Shown: positions 9,131 to 16,458 of the stretch, piece by piece
Layout: every line of letters begins with the position of its first letter
Position numbering within the stretch: position 1 is the first letter of the stretch
Assembly (NCBI GenBank): GCA_016840285.1
Contig: JAEOSR010000120.1
Span: forward strand, 1 to 35,680
From: Candidatus Hodarchaeota archaeon
Lineage (GTDB): Archaea; Asgardarchaeota; Heimdallarchaeia; Hodarchaeales; Hodarchaeaceae
DNA length: 35,680 bases
Direction of reading: 5' to 3'
The notes under the pieces: generated by a model
Told to the model about the DNA's origin: nothing
Databases searched by the model: none
What the model saw: only the letters and a program-made list of their open reading frames with translations
Made by a program: the position numbers and the translations under genes

Positions 9131-9880
9131 TTAAAAAAGTAAGGAGAGGCATGTTAACGCACCCTCACATTTTTGGAATTCTCTCATATCTAACGGAATG
9201 ACTTCAAAACCAGCTTCGTTTAACATTGTAAAAGTATGAGGAAATCCTTTAGGCATCAGTATGGTCTTCTCTATCGTTAAAGTATTGGCAGCATAACTTT
9301 CATTCTCATCTACCACAAGAATCTTTAAATTTTTAAGAGTAGGGTGATTCATGTGTCCTTTAGTAGCAATAACATAGTCATCTCCGAGATACGTGATATA
9401 ACTCTTTAAGTGTACGATACTTGGATCATTATAAATCTCTACCGTAACATTAAGCCAATTTCTCATTTGATCCACACCCTCGATATTAGTACGCTGGGTT
9501 ACTCCACAGATTAAACTATCTGGAAGATGAATGACATCACCTCCTTCTATTGTCCCAGGAGAGATAGTCCTTTTAGTTGCCATGAAGTCATTTAATGTTT
9601 CTTCCACAGCCACTTCTTCTCCCCGACGAGACTTGGCTCCCATACGGGTGATAAAGGCTTTATTGTCGTGAATGATAGCAGAATCCTCAACAAAACACGA
9701 ATCAGGGTGCTCATTGTCTATGGGTAAATGAATAACTTCAAGTCCTAATTCGATTAAAGTGTTACAATAAGCTGAATGTTGTTTTTTTGCCTTGGAAATA
9801 TTATGCTGTATTGGAAGGGATGTAATACATTGAGAAAGACTATTCCCTGGTTCACGGACTAACGCATATTTTGGGTTCAT
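9131..9880 (-). CDS. Dimethylarginine dimethylaminohydrolase (DDAH)-like amidinotransferase-fold enzyme
   Basis: Guanidine-modifying enzyme of the pentein superfamily; DDAH releases citrulline and dimethylamine from N(G)-methylated arginine. The catalytic triad of the family is visible: Glu112 in GTIEGGD, His157 in VHLKSY, and Cys244 in EGALTCLSLLF five residues before the end. The substrate-binding stretch HPDSCFVEDSA is at 58-68. The length of 249 residues is near that of known DDAHs. A close alternative is a related arginine or agmatine-type deiminase, since this fold is promiscuous. It starts nine bases after the M55 peptidase stop, so the two are almost certainly cotranscribed, consistent with amino-acid salvage from proteins or peptides. 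Confidence 0.88.
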   Translation of the reverse strand: MNPKYALVREPGNSLSQCITSLPIQHNISKAKKQHSAYCNTLIELGLEVIHLPIDNEHPDSCFVEDSAIIHDNKAFITRMGAKSRRGEEVAVEETLNDFMATKRTISPGTIEGGDVIHLPDSLICGVTQRTNIEGVDQMRNWLNVTVEIYNDPSIVHLKSYITYLGDDYVIATKGHMNHPTLKNLKILVVDENESYAANTLTIEKTILMPKGFPHTFTMLNEAGFEVIPLDMREFQKCEGALTCLSLLF

Positions 9881-9889
9881 TTCTTTAAC

Positions 9890-10741
9890 CTATTGCAACC
9901 ATTCAAGTAAACCTGCAACACCTGATGCTGCATATACTAGCAATTGAAAGATCTTATAAGCATCAATAATATTATTCGCGGTAAATTCTATCGTTAATCC
10001 ATCAGTCCTCGTGACAATGGGTAATAATTCGGCAATATCAGCAAAGTGACTTACATTAAAGATAATTTTAGCTTTTACTGGTTCTTTAGTCTTTAATGGC
10101 TGCACTTTATTCTCTTTGAAGTTAGTTACAGCTTTGTTAAGAGTTTCCCGCAATTCAGCCTCAATTTTAATCATACTGGGACTTTTTGCTGAAACCCTAC
10201 TCAAAGCCTTCTTAAAAACGACAGATTCTACCCATGGAGTATGTTGTTCTACATCATCTTTGATGAGTTGAGCATCCCCACCCACAAGAATAACAGGAAC
10301 GCCGTAGAATCCAGCCGCATAGGAATTGAGAAGGTACTCACTTACAGGTACGTCATTGATCACAAACCTGTGGATACTTCTTCCTGAATAAGTATGATCG
10401 AATGTCGCTTTCGCAGTTCCAAATTTCGCGTGGTACCCTAGAAATATAGCCACATCACAATCTTCTTCGACTCCTGTAACCATACTAACAGGACGAGGTA
10501 TTCCCCGAACTATTTCGACATTTTCAGGTAGTTCATCAATCTTGAGGTTCACCATAGGACCATGACTATCAGCAATGAGAATTTCATCAAATCCATTCTT
10601 ATTCAATTCATCTACAACAATCAAAGCAATTTTAGTAGCAATATCCCTAGCTTCAGAATATAACGATCCTTTTAGACTCAAATGGCCAGGAATGACGATG
10701 AAAGGCAACCCTTCTAAATCAATCGAAATAAATGCCTTCAT
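9890..10741 (-). CDS. M55-family D-aminopeptidase (DppA-like)
   Basis: Zinc aminopeptidase of the DppA type, which removes N-terminal D-amino acids and forms ring-shaped decamers in the Bacillus enzyme. With the start at ATG 10741 (MKAFISIDLEG) the metal ligands fall almost exactly where DppA has them: Asp8, Glu10, His60 (ADSHG), His104 (GYHA), with Glu135 in VPVSEYLL matching the fifth ligand and His116 in FDHTYSG matching the catalytic His. An in-frame GTG four codons upstream is less likely. The first gene of a minus-strand unit with DDAH and a GNAT enzyme. Archaeal homologues may act on ordinary peptides, so D-specificity is inferred. Confidence 0.92.
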   Translation of the reverse strand: MKAFISIDLEGLPFIVIPGHLSLKGSLYSEARDIATKIALIVVDELNKNGFDEILIADSHGPMVNLKIDELPENVEIVRGIPRPVSMVTGVEEDCDVAIFLGYHAKFGTAKATFDHTYSGRSIHRFVINDVPVSEYLLNSYAAGFYGVPVILVGGDAQLIKDDVEQHTPWVESVVFKKALSRVSAKSPSMIKIEAELRETLNKAVTNFKENKVQPLKTKEPVKAKIIFNVSHFADIAELLPIVTRTDGLTIEFTANNIIDAYKIFQLLVYAASGVAGLLEWLQ

Positions 10742-10843
10742 AAAATACACCAAAAAGAATTGTATGAAAACACTTTATCAGTGTGATGAATGGACAACAC
10801 AGATTCCTACAGAATAAAACTGATGACTAACGATAGCTAATTC

Positions 10844-11128
10844 TCATGATGATAGCCAGGGGGCTTTCCAGGTACTACTTTTTACAGTTTCAGGTTTTTT
10901 AGGTTCTGTAGGTTCTTCTCTAAATTCTTTTCTAGGTATGAATTCAGTTGACCTAAGATCTCTATCTCCAACATGCTCCCAATAATATACGATAGCCTTT
11001 CTAACAAACCGGGATTTGTCTTGTTTTGTCTTTTTTAGGATATTCTTAACCTCCTCATCCATCCGAAAACTAAAACGAGGAGAGTGAAATTTTTCTTTAT
11101 CGGATTCCATTAACCTTTTTCGTCCCAT
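10844..11128 (-). CDS. Ribbon-helix-helix (CopG-like) DNA-binding protein
   Basis: Small 94-residue protein with an RHH pattern at residues about 16-50: a beta strand RFSFRMDEE, helix VKNILKKTK, turn QDKSR, helix FVRKAIVYYWEH. The remaining C-terminal tail is Pro/Glu/Lys-rich (PTEPKKPE) and probably disordered. RHH proteins are dimeric repressors or antitoxins that bind short palindromes. Two perfect GTAC palindromes sit 90-130 bases upstream of its start, facing the divergent surface-protein gene, so autoregulation or control of that neighbour is likely. No toxin gene adjoins it. Its own stop is about 100 bases from the M55 peptidase start, which reads in the same direction. Confidence 0.7.
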   Translation of the reverse strand: MGRKRLMESDKEKFHSPRFSFRMDEEVKNILKKTKQDKSRFVRKAIVYYWEHVGDRDLRSTEFIPRKEFREEPTEPKKPETVKSSTWKAPWLSS

Positions 11129-11183
11129 TGATGAATCATCGTCCTAATCGATCGATTGATTATTCTTTTGACAAAAAGATAAG

Positions 11184-11272
11184 TGTACATAACTTTGGAG
11201 TATCATCATCATGATTTTGTACGTACATTATCCAACATTGTGATTGTGTACGTACAATATAAATGTTTGTAC
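11184..11272. promoter_or_regulatory. Cluster of GTAC operators with two identical 10-bp palindromes
   Basis: TGTACGTACA occurs twice, at 11218-11227 and 11247-11256, 29 bases centre to centre, close to three helical turns. Half-like sites flank them (TGTACAT at 11184-11190, TTGTAC at 11267-11272). They lie between the divergent RHH gene and the surface-protein gene. A TATA-like AATATAAATG overlaps the end of the second palindrome. I infer operators for the RHH protein. Confidence 0.6.
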
Positions 11273-11422
11273 TTCAACAAGTTGTATTTGAGCTTAAGCA
11301 ACAAAAAAAAGATTAATTCTGGAGTACATTATGCATGAATCTTTTGATCAATGAAAACATTAAATACCTATAGATCGAAAAAAAAGAAGACTCTTTCACC
11401 CTATTAATATGGAGACAAAATA

Positions 11423-12247
11423 ATGAGGAAGCTCTCTCTGATAGTTATCATTGGTTTATTATCAATCTTGCTCAACCTGGTGATTTTTACACCTCCCATG
11501 TTTGGTAGTGCGAATGTAATCTGGAATGAATCCTTTGATCAATCCGATTTGAATGATTGGACAATACTTGGATGGAATAGAACAGATGCTACCCCTTTCT
11601 CTGGTAATCTGTCAGTTGAAAGTGGTGTTCTAAGATTCCAAGGAATCGGTTCACAAGAAAGTGCCACTGAACATTCTAGTACTCAAGCAACTGGTACTTG
11701 GAGTTTTGATCTAGATGTAACACATACGATAGGTGAACATTTCCATATTTCATTTTTCGGGGGGAAATTTGGTGATGTTACAACGGTAGCGAATTTCACT
11801 GACGCACTTCCTTATGAATATGGAATAATGGTTGTAACAGCAGCAATTAAGGAAACCATGTGGGATTCCGAGTTTGTTTTCTATAAGCGTAATGAGGGAG
11901 CAGCATTCATTAATCCGTTGGCTAGATATTCTCCTGATAGAGTAATCGGCTGGCATCATTTTGATATCACCAGGAACTCTCTAGGAGAATTCAACATATT
12001 CATAAATGGTACACATTGTAAATCGTTTACGGATCAAACATTTACAACTACTGAAGTTTTCAGACTGTCCAGTGCAGCGGGGCCAGCGATTGATAACATA
12101 GTGATCCAGGATGAGATAATCATAACACCATCAAAAAGTACTTTCACTACTTCGACTTCAAATCAGGTCAGCTATCTATTTGGGATTTTTATAACCTTGA
12201 TATCGATTATGATCATGTTCACTCAAAGGAAGTTAAGAAGAGGTTAG
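11423..12247 (+). CDS. Secreted lectin-like (concanavalin A/LamG fold) surface protein with C-terminal anchor
   Basis: Residues 1-30 are a signal peptide (LIVIIGLLSILLNLVIF). The body looks like a jelly-roll lectin/glucanase domain: ESFDQSDLNDWTILGW at the start, SVESGVLRFQGIG, TWSFDLDV, then WHHFDITRNSLGEFNIFING near residue 180, a strand pair common in LamG/DUF1080-type domains. A Thr/Ser-rich linker (STFTTSTS) precedes one membrane helix (SYLFGIFITLISIMIMF) and a basic tail (TQRKLRRG), so the domain should face outward. No catalytic residues can be identified; glycan or surface binding is a guess. GGAGA lies about eight bases before ATG 11423. It is divergent from the RHH gene and downstream of the GTAC operators. 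Confidence 0.72.
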   Translation: MRKLSLIVIIGLLSILLNLVIFTPPMFGSANVIWNESFDQSDLNDWTILGWNRTDATPFSGNLSVESGVLRFQGIGSQESATEHSSTQATGTWSFDLDVTHTIGEHFHISFFGGKFGDVTTVANFTDALPYEYGIMVVTAAIKETMWDSEFVFYKRNEGAAFINPLARYSPDRVIGWHHFDITRNSLGEFNIFINGTHCKSFTDQTFTTTEVFRLSSAAGPAIDNIVIQDEIIITPSKSTFTTSTSNQVSYLFGIFITLISIMIMFTQRKLRRG

Positions 12248-12474
12248 CTAACTTCCTATATATATCTGGACTAAAACGAAATATCTACAAATGAAAGATT
12301 AAACATTTAGCCAAATAGTCTGGATGAAAAATAAAATCAGAGGATGCGATTCTTGGAGAAAAATAGGAATCAAGGTTCAATAAACGTGAGGCTCACATGA
12401 AAATTATTATTTAGTGTACTTGAAATAATATAGTTATACAAACTAAGATTAAAGGAATAAACGGATGAAAAATA

Positions 12475-13170
12475 GTGATTGAATTTCAATCTAAAACATT
12501 TAATGACGATATTAATATTAATGATGATGTTCATTTTACTGGATCATCAACTGCTTTGGGAAACATGCTTGCTTTTTCAATCATATCTGATAAAGAGTTA
12601 AATATTGCAAAAAATCTCACATCTACCCAAGGATCTGTTATAGCGAGGTCCTCTTTGATTGTAGGAAATGACCTGATATCTACTAAAGATATTGTTGTAA
12701 AAGGTCAATGCGAAGTAAATAATAATATTATAGGCAAAAGATTAAGTTTTTTTGGATCATCTTTAAAAGCTAAATCAATAAGAGCTAAATCAATAAAAGT
12801 ACGGGGTAATATTTCAATTCGGAATGATGTTACTGCATCTGAAACTCTTGATATAGAATTAAATCCGAGAAGATTCAAAATAAACATATTAGGGCTTATA
12901 TATTCTCCCAAAGTGACTATATCTTTTCGTGGTTCTTTTACTAAATGGTTCATTTTGTCCCATACTATTTTGAAGAAATTTGGAAAAAAGACACGGAGGA
13001 AAAGAGATTTTACAATAGAAAATCTAAATATTGAAGCAAAGGAATTAATAATTCTAACACACTATCCTCCAGAAAAAGTTAATGTAGAGTATATTAATTC
13101 AAACATCAATGTTCTTAATATTGAAATTAAACAGTTGAAACCTCCGACACCTCCTAGGAGGAGTGGTTAA
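12475..13170 (+). CDS. Bactofilin-like beta-repeat protein
   Basis: Residues about 10-125 show short alternating strands with turns (LNIAKNLTSTQGSVIARS, SLIVGNDLISTKDIVVKG, SIKVRGNISIRNDVTAS), the pattern of a right-handed beta helix as in bactofilins, which polymerise into cytoskeletal filaments. A basic patch (KKFGKKTRRKRDF) and a further strand region follow, ending in a Pro/Arg-rich tail (PPTPPRRSG). GTG 12475 is the first canonical start in frame, but an AAAGGA 9 bases before ATG 12465 suggests translation begins there; that ATG stops after five codons unless one A of the following run is dropped, which would give M-K-I-V-I-E-F. Family assignment is by pattern only. Confidence 0.6.
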   Translation: MIEFQSKTFNDDININDDVHFTGSSTALGNMLAFSIISDKELNIAKNLTSTQGSVIARSSLIVGNDLISTKDIVVKGQCEVNNNIIGKRLSFFGSSLKAKSIRAKSIKVRGNISIRNDVTASETLDIELNPRRFKINILGLIYSPKVTISFRGSFTKWFILSHTILKKFGKKTRRKRDFTIENLNIEAKELIILTHYPPEKVNVEYINSNINVLNIEIKQLKPPTPPRRSG

Positions 13171-13221
13171 TAATACCATAAATAAATAGAGGAATCTAAT
13201 TTTCTGATAAGGAGACACTTC

Positions 13222-14202
13222 ATGAAAGTAGAAAAGAAACAAAGGTCAATGAACGTTAGCAAGGAAGTTCTAGAGGCAGAGAAGCGTATCAGTACCTACA
13301 TCCGAGAGACACCCCTGGATTTTTCCCCATATTTAAGTAAAATGGGAAGTTGTGAAGTATTTCTCAAAATGGAAAACCTCCAACTGACAGGATCCTTCAA
13401 GGCTAGAGGTGCGATGAATAAAATTCTTGCTCTCCCAAAAGGAACCGAAATTATTACAGCATCTTCAGGGAATCATGGACTAGCTGTAGCCTATACACTC
13501 AGCAGACTTAGCGGAACAGGGACTATATATCTTCCCACAACCACGGCTCCAGTGAAAATTGATAGATTACGAAATTATGATATTCTATTGGAATTTCACG
13601 GCACAGATAGTGTCGAAGCAGAGATTTTCGCCAAAGAAATTGCGGATCGTGATAACAAAATCTTTATTTCACCTTATAACGATCTAAAGATCATTGGAGG
13701 TCAGGGTACTATTGGAGTAGAGCTTACTAGACAGTTAACCAAGATTGATGTTGTTCTAGTCACTATTGGAGGCGGAGGATTAATATCAGGCATTGCAGGG
13801 TATTTAAAAGAAATAAATCCAAGTATTGAAATTGTAGGATGCCTTCCCCAAAACTCTGCAGTAATGTATGAATCTATTAAAGCGGGTAAAATTGTTGATA
13901 TGGAAAGCAAGCCGACATTGAGTGATGGATCAGCAGGGGGTATTGAACCTAATAGCATTACCTTTGGTCTATGCCAACGTTATGTAGATCACTTTATTCT
14001 TGTAAATGAAGATGAGATAACTCATGCCATTTCATTCATGCTTGAAAAACATCACATGGTCATTGAGGGAGCAGCAGGAGTTACAGTTGCGGCTTTTCTG
14101 AAAGAAAAAGGTCGTTTCACAGGAAAAAATGTCGTTTTAATTATATGTGGAGGGAATATCAGCTTTCAACAGCTTAAGAAGATTATTTGTAACCATTCAT
14201 AG
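13222..14202 (+). CDS. PLP-dependent threonine/serine dehydratase (ammonia-lyase)
   Basis: Fold-type II PLP enzyme deaminating Ser, Thr or a hydroxy-amino acid such as 3-hydroxyaspartate to a 2-oxo acid and ammonia. The PLP lysine is Lys60 in TGSFKARGA, the phosphate-binding loop is GGGGL at 183-187, and SSGNHG is at 81-86. The 326-residue length means there is only the catalytic domain, without the C-terminal ACT domain of biosynthetic IlvA, so a catabolic role is likely. ATG 13222 has AAGGAGA about six bases upstream; a second ATG at 13249 is less supported. It may feed 2-oxobutyrate or pyruvate to ferredoxin-linked oxidation. Close relatives include EutB of hydroxyectoine use, which I cannot exclude. 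Confidence 0.9.
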   Translation: MKVEKKQRSMNVSKEVLEAEKRISTYIRETPLDFSPYLSKMGSCEVFLKMENLQLTGSFKARGAMNKILALPKGTEIITASSGNHGLAVAYTLSRLSGTGTIYLPTTTAPVKIDRLRNYDILLEFHGTDSVEAEIFAKEIADRDNKIFISPYNDLKIIGGQGTIGVELTRQLTKIDVVLVTIGGGGLISGIAGYLKEINPSIEIVGCLPQNSAVMYESIKAGKIVDMESKPTLSDGSAGGIEPNSITFGLCQRYVDHFILVNEDEITHAISFMLEKHHMVIEGAAGVTVAAFLKEKGRFTGKNVVLIICGGNISFQQLKKIICNHS

Positions 14203-14303
14203 AAGTATTGCTCTCCTTTTCCGGATTGAGTTTAACTTGAACAAACTAATGGACAAGTGTTCTCCTCATTCATTATTAAGGTTCTTTGAAGATAAGTGTA
14301 AGG

Positions 14304-14699
14304 TTAATCTTCCGATTGTAATATTCTGGTAATTTGAGGGATAAGAGCGTTTAGAATTGGATGGATTTTGTTCATTAAATCAATCTCAGCTCTAATAATA
14401 AAATAGGTCCCTTTCCAGTTTAAATCGAAAACAACATAAGATACAGATTTTTCTTCGTCATTAGTAAGAGTAAGATTAATACTTTCTAGGTGGGTGAAGG
14501 AAACCTTCGACACTCCTGAAGCAGTTTTCTCAAAATATGTTAATAACTGGGCATAAATCCCTTGAAGAAGATCTAGCTCTTCAAATTGGTTATTAGAATA
14601 GATTATCATCCCCTCGTTATCAACAATACTGACTGTTCCTGGAACATCAATATTCTTGAACGTCTGTTCAAAAGCTGAGATTACCTCTTCGTGACCCAT
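14304..14699 (-). CDS. Roadblock/LC7-like small protein
   Basis: A 131-residue alpha/beta protein whose layout resembles Roadblock/LC7 domains: helix (EVISAFEQTFKNI), strand-turn-strand DVPGTVSIVDNEGMIIYSN, a central helix (LLQGIYAQLLTYFEK), two more strands (SVSYVVFDL, GTYFIIRAEID) and a C-terminal helix. Such proteins bind Ras-like GTPases and are abundant in Asgard archaea, but no GTPase gene is present in this window. It is monocistronic, 101 bases from the dehydratase stop, which converges on it. A TATA-like element and two identical 11-base repeats lie upstream. Longin or PAS-like folds are alternatives. Confidence 0.55.
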   Translation of the reverse strand: MGHEEVISAFEQTFKNIDVPGTVSIVDNEGMIIYSNNQFEELDLLQGIYAQLLTYFEKTASGVSKVSFTHLESINLTLTNDEEKSVSYVVFDLNWKGTYFIIRAEIDLMNKIHPILNALIPQITRILQSED

Positions 14700-14726
14700 A
14701 AAGTCAAGATCACCTAACTAATACAA

Positions 14727-14778
14727 CTATCGATTTATATCTAATAAGTGTGTAATGTCATATAAACCTATCGATTTA
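14727..14778 (-). promoter_or_regulatory. Promoter of the Roadblock-like gene flanked by two direct repeats
   Basis: CTATCGATTTA occurs at 14727-14737 and 14768-14778, 41 bases apart. Between them, read on the minus strand, is GGTTTATATGAC, a good TATA box about 60 bases before the start codon at 14699. One repeat lies just upstream of the TATA box and one near the expected transcription start, as a repressor site would. Confidence 0.45.
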
Positions 14779-15403
14779 CAATTATTAAGAGTGAATGGAT
14801 TTCAGTTTTAAAACGAGTAAATAAAAGAAAAGGCACGAAAAACCAACAAAAATAATCTAGATTTATTTGCGGCCATTAGATTCTTTTAAAGGTAGGAACA
14901 TTATTTCGAATTTCTGGAATTTAGATTACATATACTAAAAAAATTTAAGAAATGTCAAGATTCTTGTGCTACTGTTAATAATTCATGATATTTTTGAAAA
15001 TGGGACTCAAAATCAACTACTATCGGTTGATGAATAGTCCAGATTAATTTTTGTTTCACATGAGGGGCCGTACAGATGTTCAGGGTAACCAATTTGAGAC
15101 ATGATATGATCTTGGTAAATGACTCTTCAATTAAAGGTTTCTATAATGTATAGAAAAGGACAAAAGATTGGATTAGAGGATCATTAGGACTACAAAAAAT
15201 ACCTCTTATGAGTTGATTTTCTGATTTTACTGATTACGCCTCAACTTTTCACTGTCAATTTCTTCCTCCGAAGCAACACAACAATGAACAGATATCAGGC
15301 CGCTTGCTGATACTTGAAGTTCCTGATTGTTTAAAATAGTGTTTAAAGAAACACCTTTATCAACTAATACTCTATCTATAACTAACAAATGTCAGGTGTT
15401 TGA
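14779..15403. other. Gene-poor region upstream of TPR gene
   Basis: No credible coding frame is seen in either strand. A symmetric hairpin lies at 15003-15040: GGACT pairs with AGTCC outside, ATCAAC with GTTGAT inside, separated by a 4x4 internal loop, followed by a T-rich stretch. The rest is AT-rich and looks like ordinary spacer plus the promoter of the TPR gene. Confidence 0.4.
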
Positions 15404-16360
15404 ATGTTAAAAACAAGAGGGGAACTACTTTATCTGGAACTAGAAGAATTAACTGATGAATATCAGGCATTTCTCAATAAATTTTCGGAGTGGTTATTAA
15501 CTCAAAGTCAATCAAAAGAAATAATTGGTCAATACGTAAGCTTTTTACGTAAACTCACCTCAGGAATTAACTTCAACTCCTTCCTTCGTGAAGAATTTAT
15601 TTTAGCGATTAATGCCTTCAAATCCTGTTTAGAGTTCATTAATAGCCAGATAATTTTGAGTAAAGCGCTTAAGGAAAAATTAACTCCAACGTTGAATGCT
15701 CTTGTTTTTATGTTAGCTCCAAACCATGAAAAAAGAGATTATGGTGAGGGCCAGAGGCTTCTTAAGGAAGGGAAGATGAATGAAGCTACTGATGTCTTTC
15801 GTAGTATTCTCAAAAATACACCTAATGATCCATCAGTATGGTTTTCTTTAGGAAATGTTCTCTGTAAACAGGGAAAATATATAGAAGGACTTCATTGTTG
15901 GGAAAAAGCGGATAATCTCCGACCAAATAATCCCAACACACTTATCAATTGGGGGGTAACACTTCATCATTTAGGTCGGCATAAAGAAGCTATAGAAAAA
16001 TGCCAACAGGCAGAAAAAATCAGACCATTTGATCCCAAAAATATCATAACCTGGGGGAATTCGCTTGATAGCCTAGATCGGCATGAGGAAGCTTTAAAAA
16101 AATACCAAGTAGCGAACAACATTAGCCCAAATGATCCTGAGATCCTCATGAAGTGGGGAAATTTACTTGGGAATTTAGGTCGGCATGAGGAAGCCATAGA
16201 GAAATATATACAGGCAAATAGCCTCCGACCAAATGATTCCAATCTCCTTGTGAAGTGGGGAAAATCACTTAATAGTTTAGGTCGACACAAGGAAGCCCTA
16301 GAGAAATACATGCAAGCGAATAGTCTCCAACCAAATAGTTCCAACATTCTCAAGATCTGA
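15404..16360 (+). CDS. TPR-repeat protein
   Basis: The first 110 residues are helical and unlike TPRs. From about residue 111 six consecutive 34-residue TPR units follow, the last five running as exact 102-base units from 15833 to 16342, with the core WGNLLGNLGRHEEAIEKY. The stop comes five residues after the last full unit, so there is no solvating capping helix, which is unusual and could reflect truncation or a partner that completes the fold. TPRs mediate protein-protein contacts; no enzymatic domain is present. ATG 15404 has AGGTG nine bases before it. The AOR operon converges from the right. Confidence 0.88.
   Translation: MLKTRGELLYLELEELTDEYQAFLNKFSEWLLTQSQSKEIIGQYVSFLRKLTSGINFNSFLREEFILAINAFKSCLEFINSQIILSKALKEKLTPTLNALVFMLAPNHEKRDYGEGQRLLKEGKMNEATDVFRSILKNTPNDPSVWFSLGNVLCKQGKYIEGLHCWEKADNLRPNNPNTLINWGVTLHHLGRHKEAIEKCQQAEKIRPFDPKNIITWGNSLDSLDRHEEALKKYQVANNISPNDPEILMKWGNLLGNLGRHEEAIEKYIQANSLRPNDSNLLVKWGKSLNSLGRHKEALEKYMQANSLQPNSSNILKI
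15833..16342 (+). repeat. Five 102-bp tandem TPR-coding repeats
   Basis: The block TTAGGTCGGCATGAGGAAGC recurs with small changes at 15971, 16073, 16175 and 16277, exactly 102 bases apart. Units 5 and 6 are the most alike, suggesting recent duplication or gene conversion. The repeats can expand or contract by recombination. Confidence 0.85.
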
Positions 16361-16458
16361 TAATGGCATAGAAGCAAGATTGTTATTGTGCTTGCCAGTT
16401 CTACGTCTTCTAAGGATTATACAGTAACAATACCTTATAAGAGAATTTCAGTTTAGTG

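Noticed and set aside
10844..11128. RHH gene as antitoxin of a toxin-antitoxin pair
   Set aside because: No small toxin-like frame overlaps or adjoins it; a stand-alone regulator fits better.
15018..15040. C-box-like UGAUGA in the hairpin, suggesting a C/D guide RNA
   Set aside because: No matching D box (CUGA) at a suitable distance was found, so the assignment is not supported.
14700..15403. tRNA or other stable RNA gene in the largest gene-free spacer
   Set aside because: No TPsiC-arm signature (GGTTCGAATCC type) or cloverleaf arrangement could be found there or elsewhere in the window.
15967..16377. Minus-strand frame of 136 codons inside the TPR repeats
   Set aside because: Its own repeats simply mirror the 102-base TPR units; no independent start signal or fold.
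16343..16458. Continuation of the TPR array beyond the stop through a frameshift
   Set aside because: Other frames after 16360 show no WGxxL or GRHEEA pattern, so the array really ends there.
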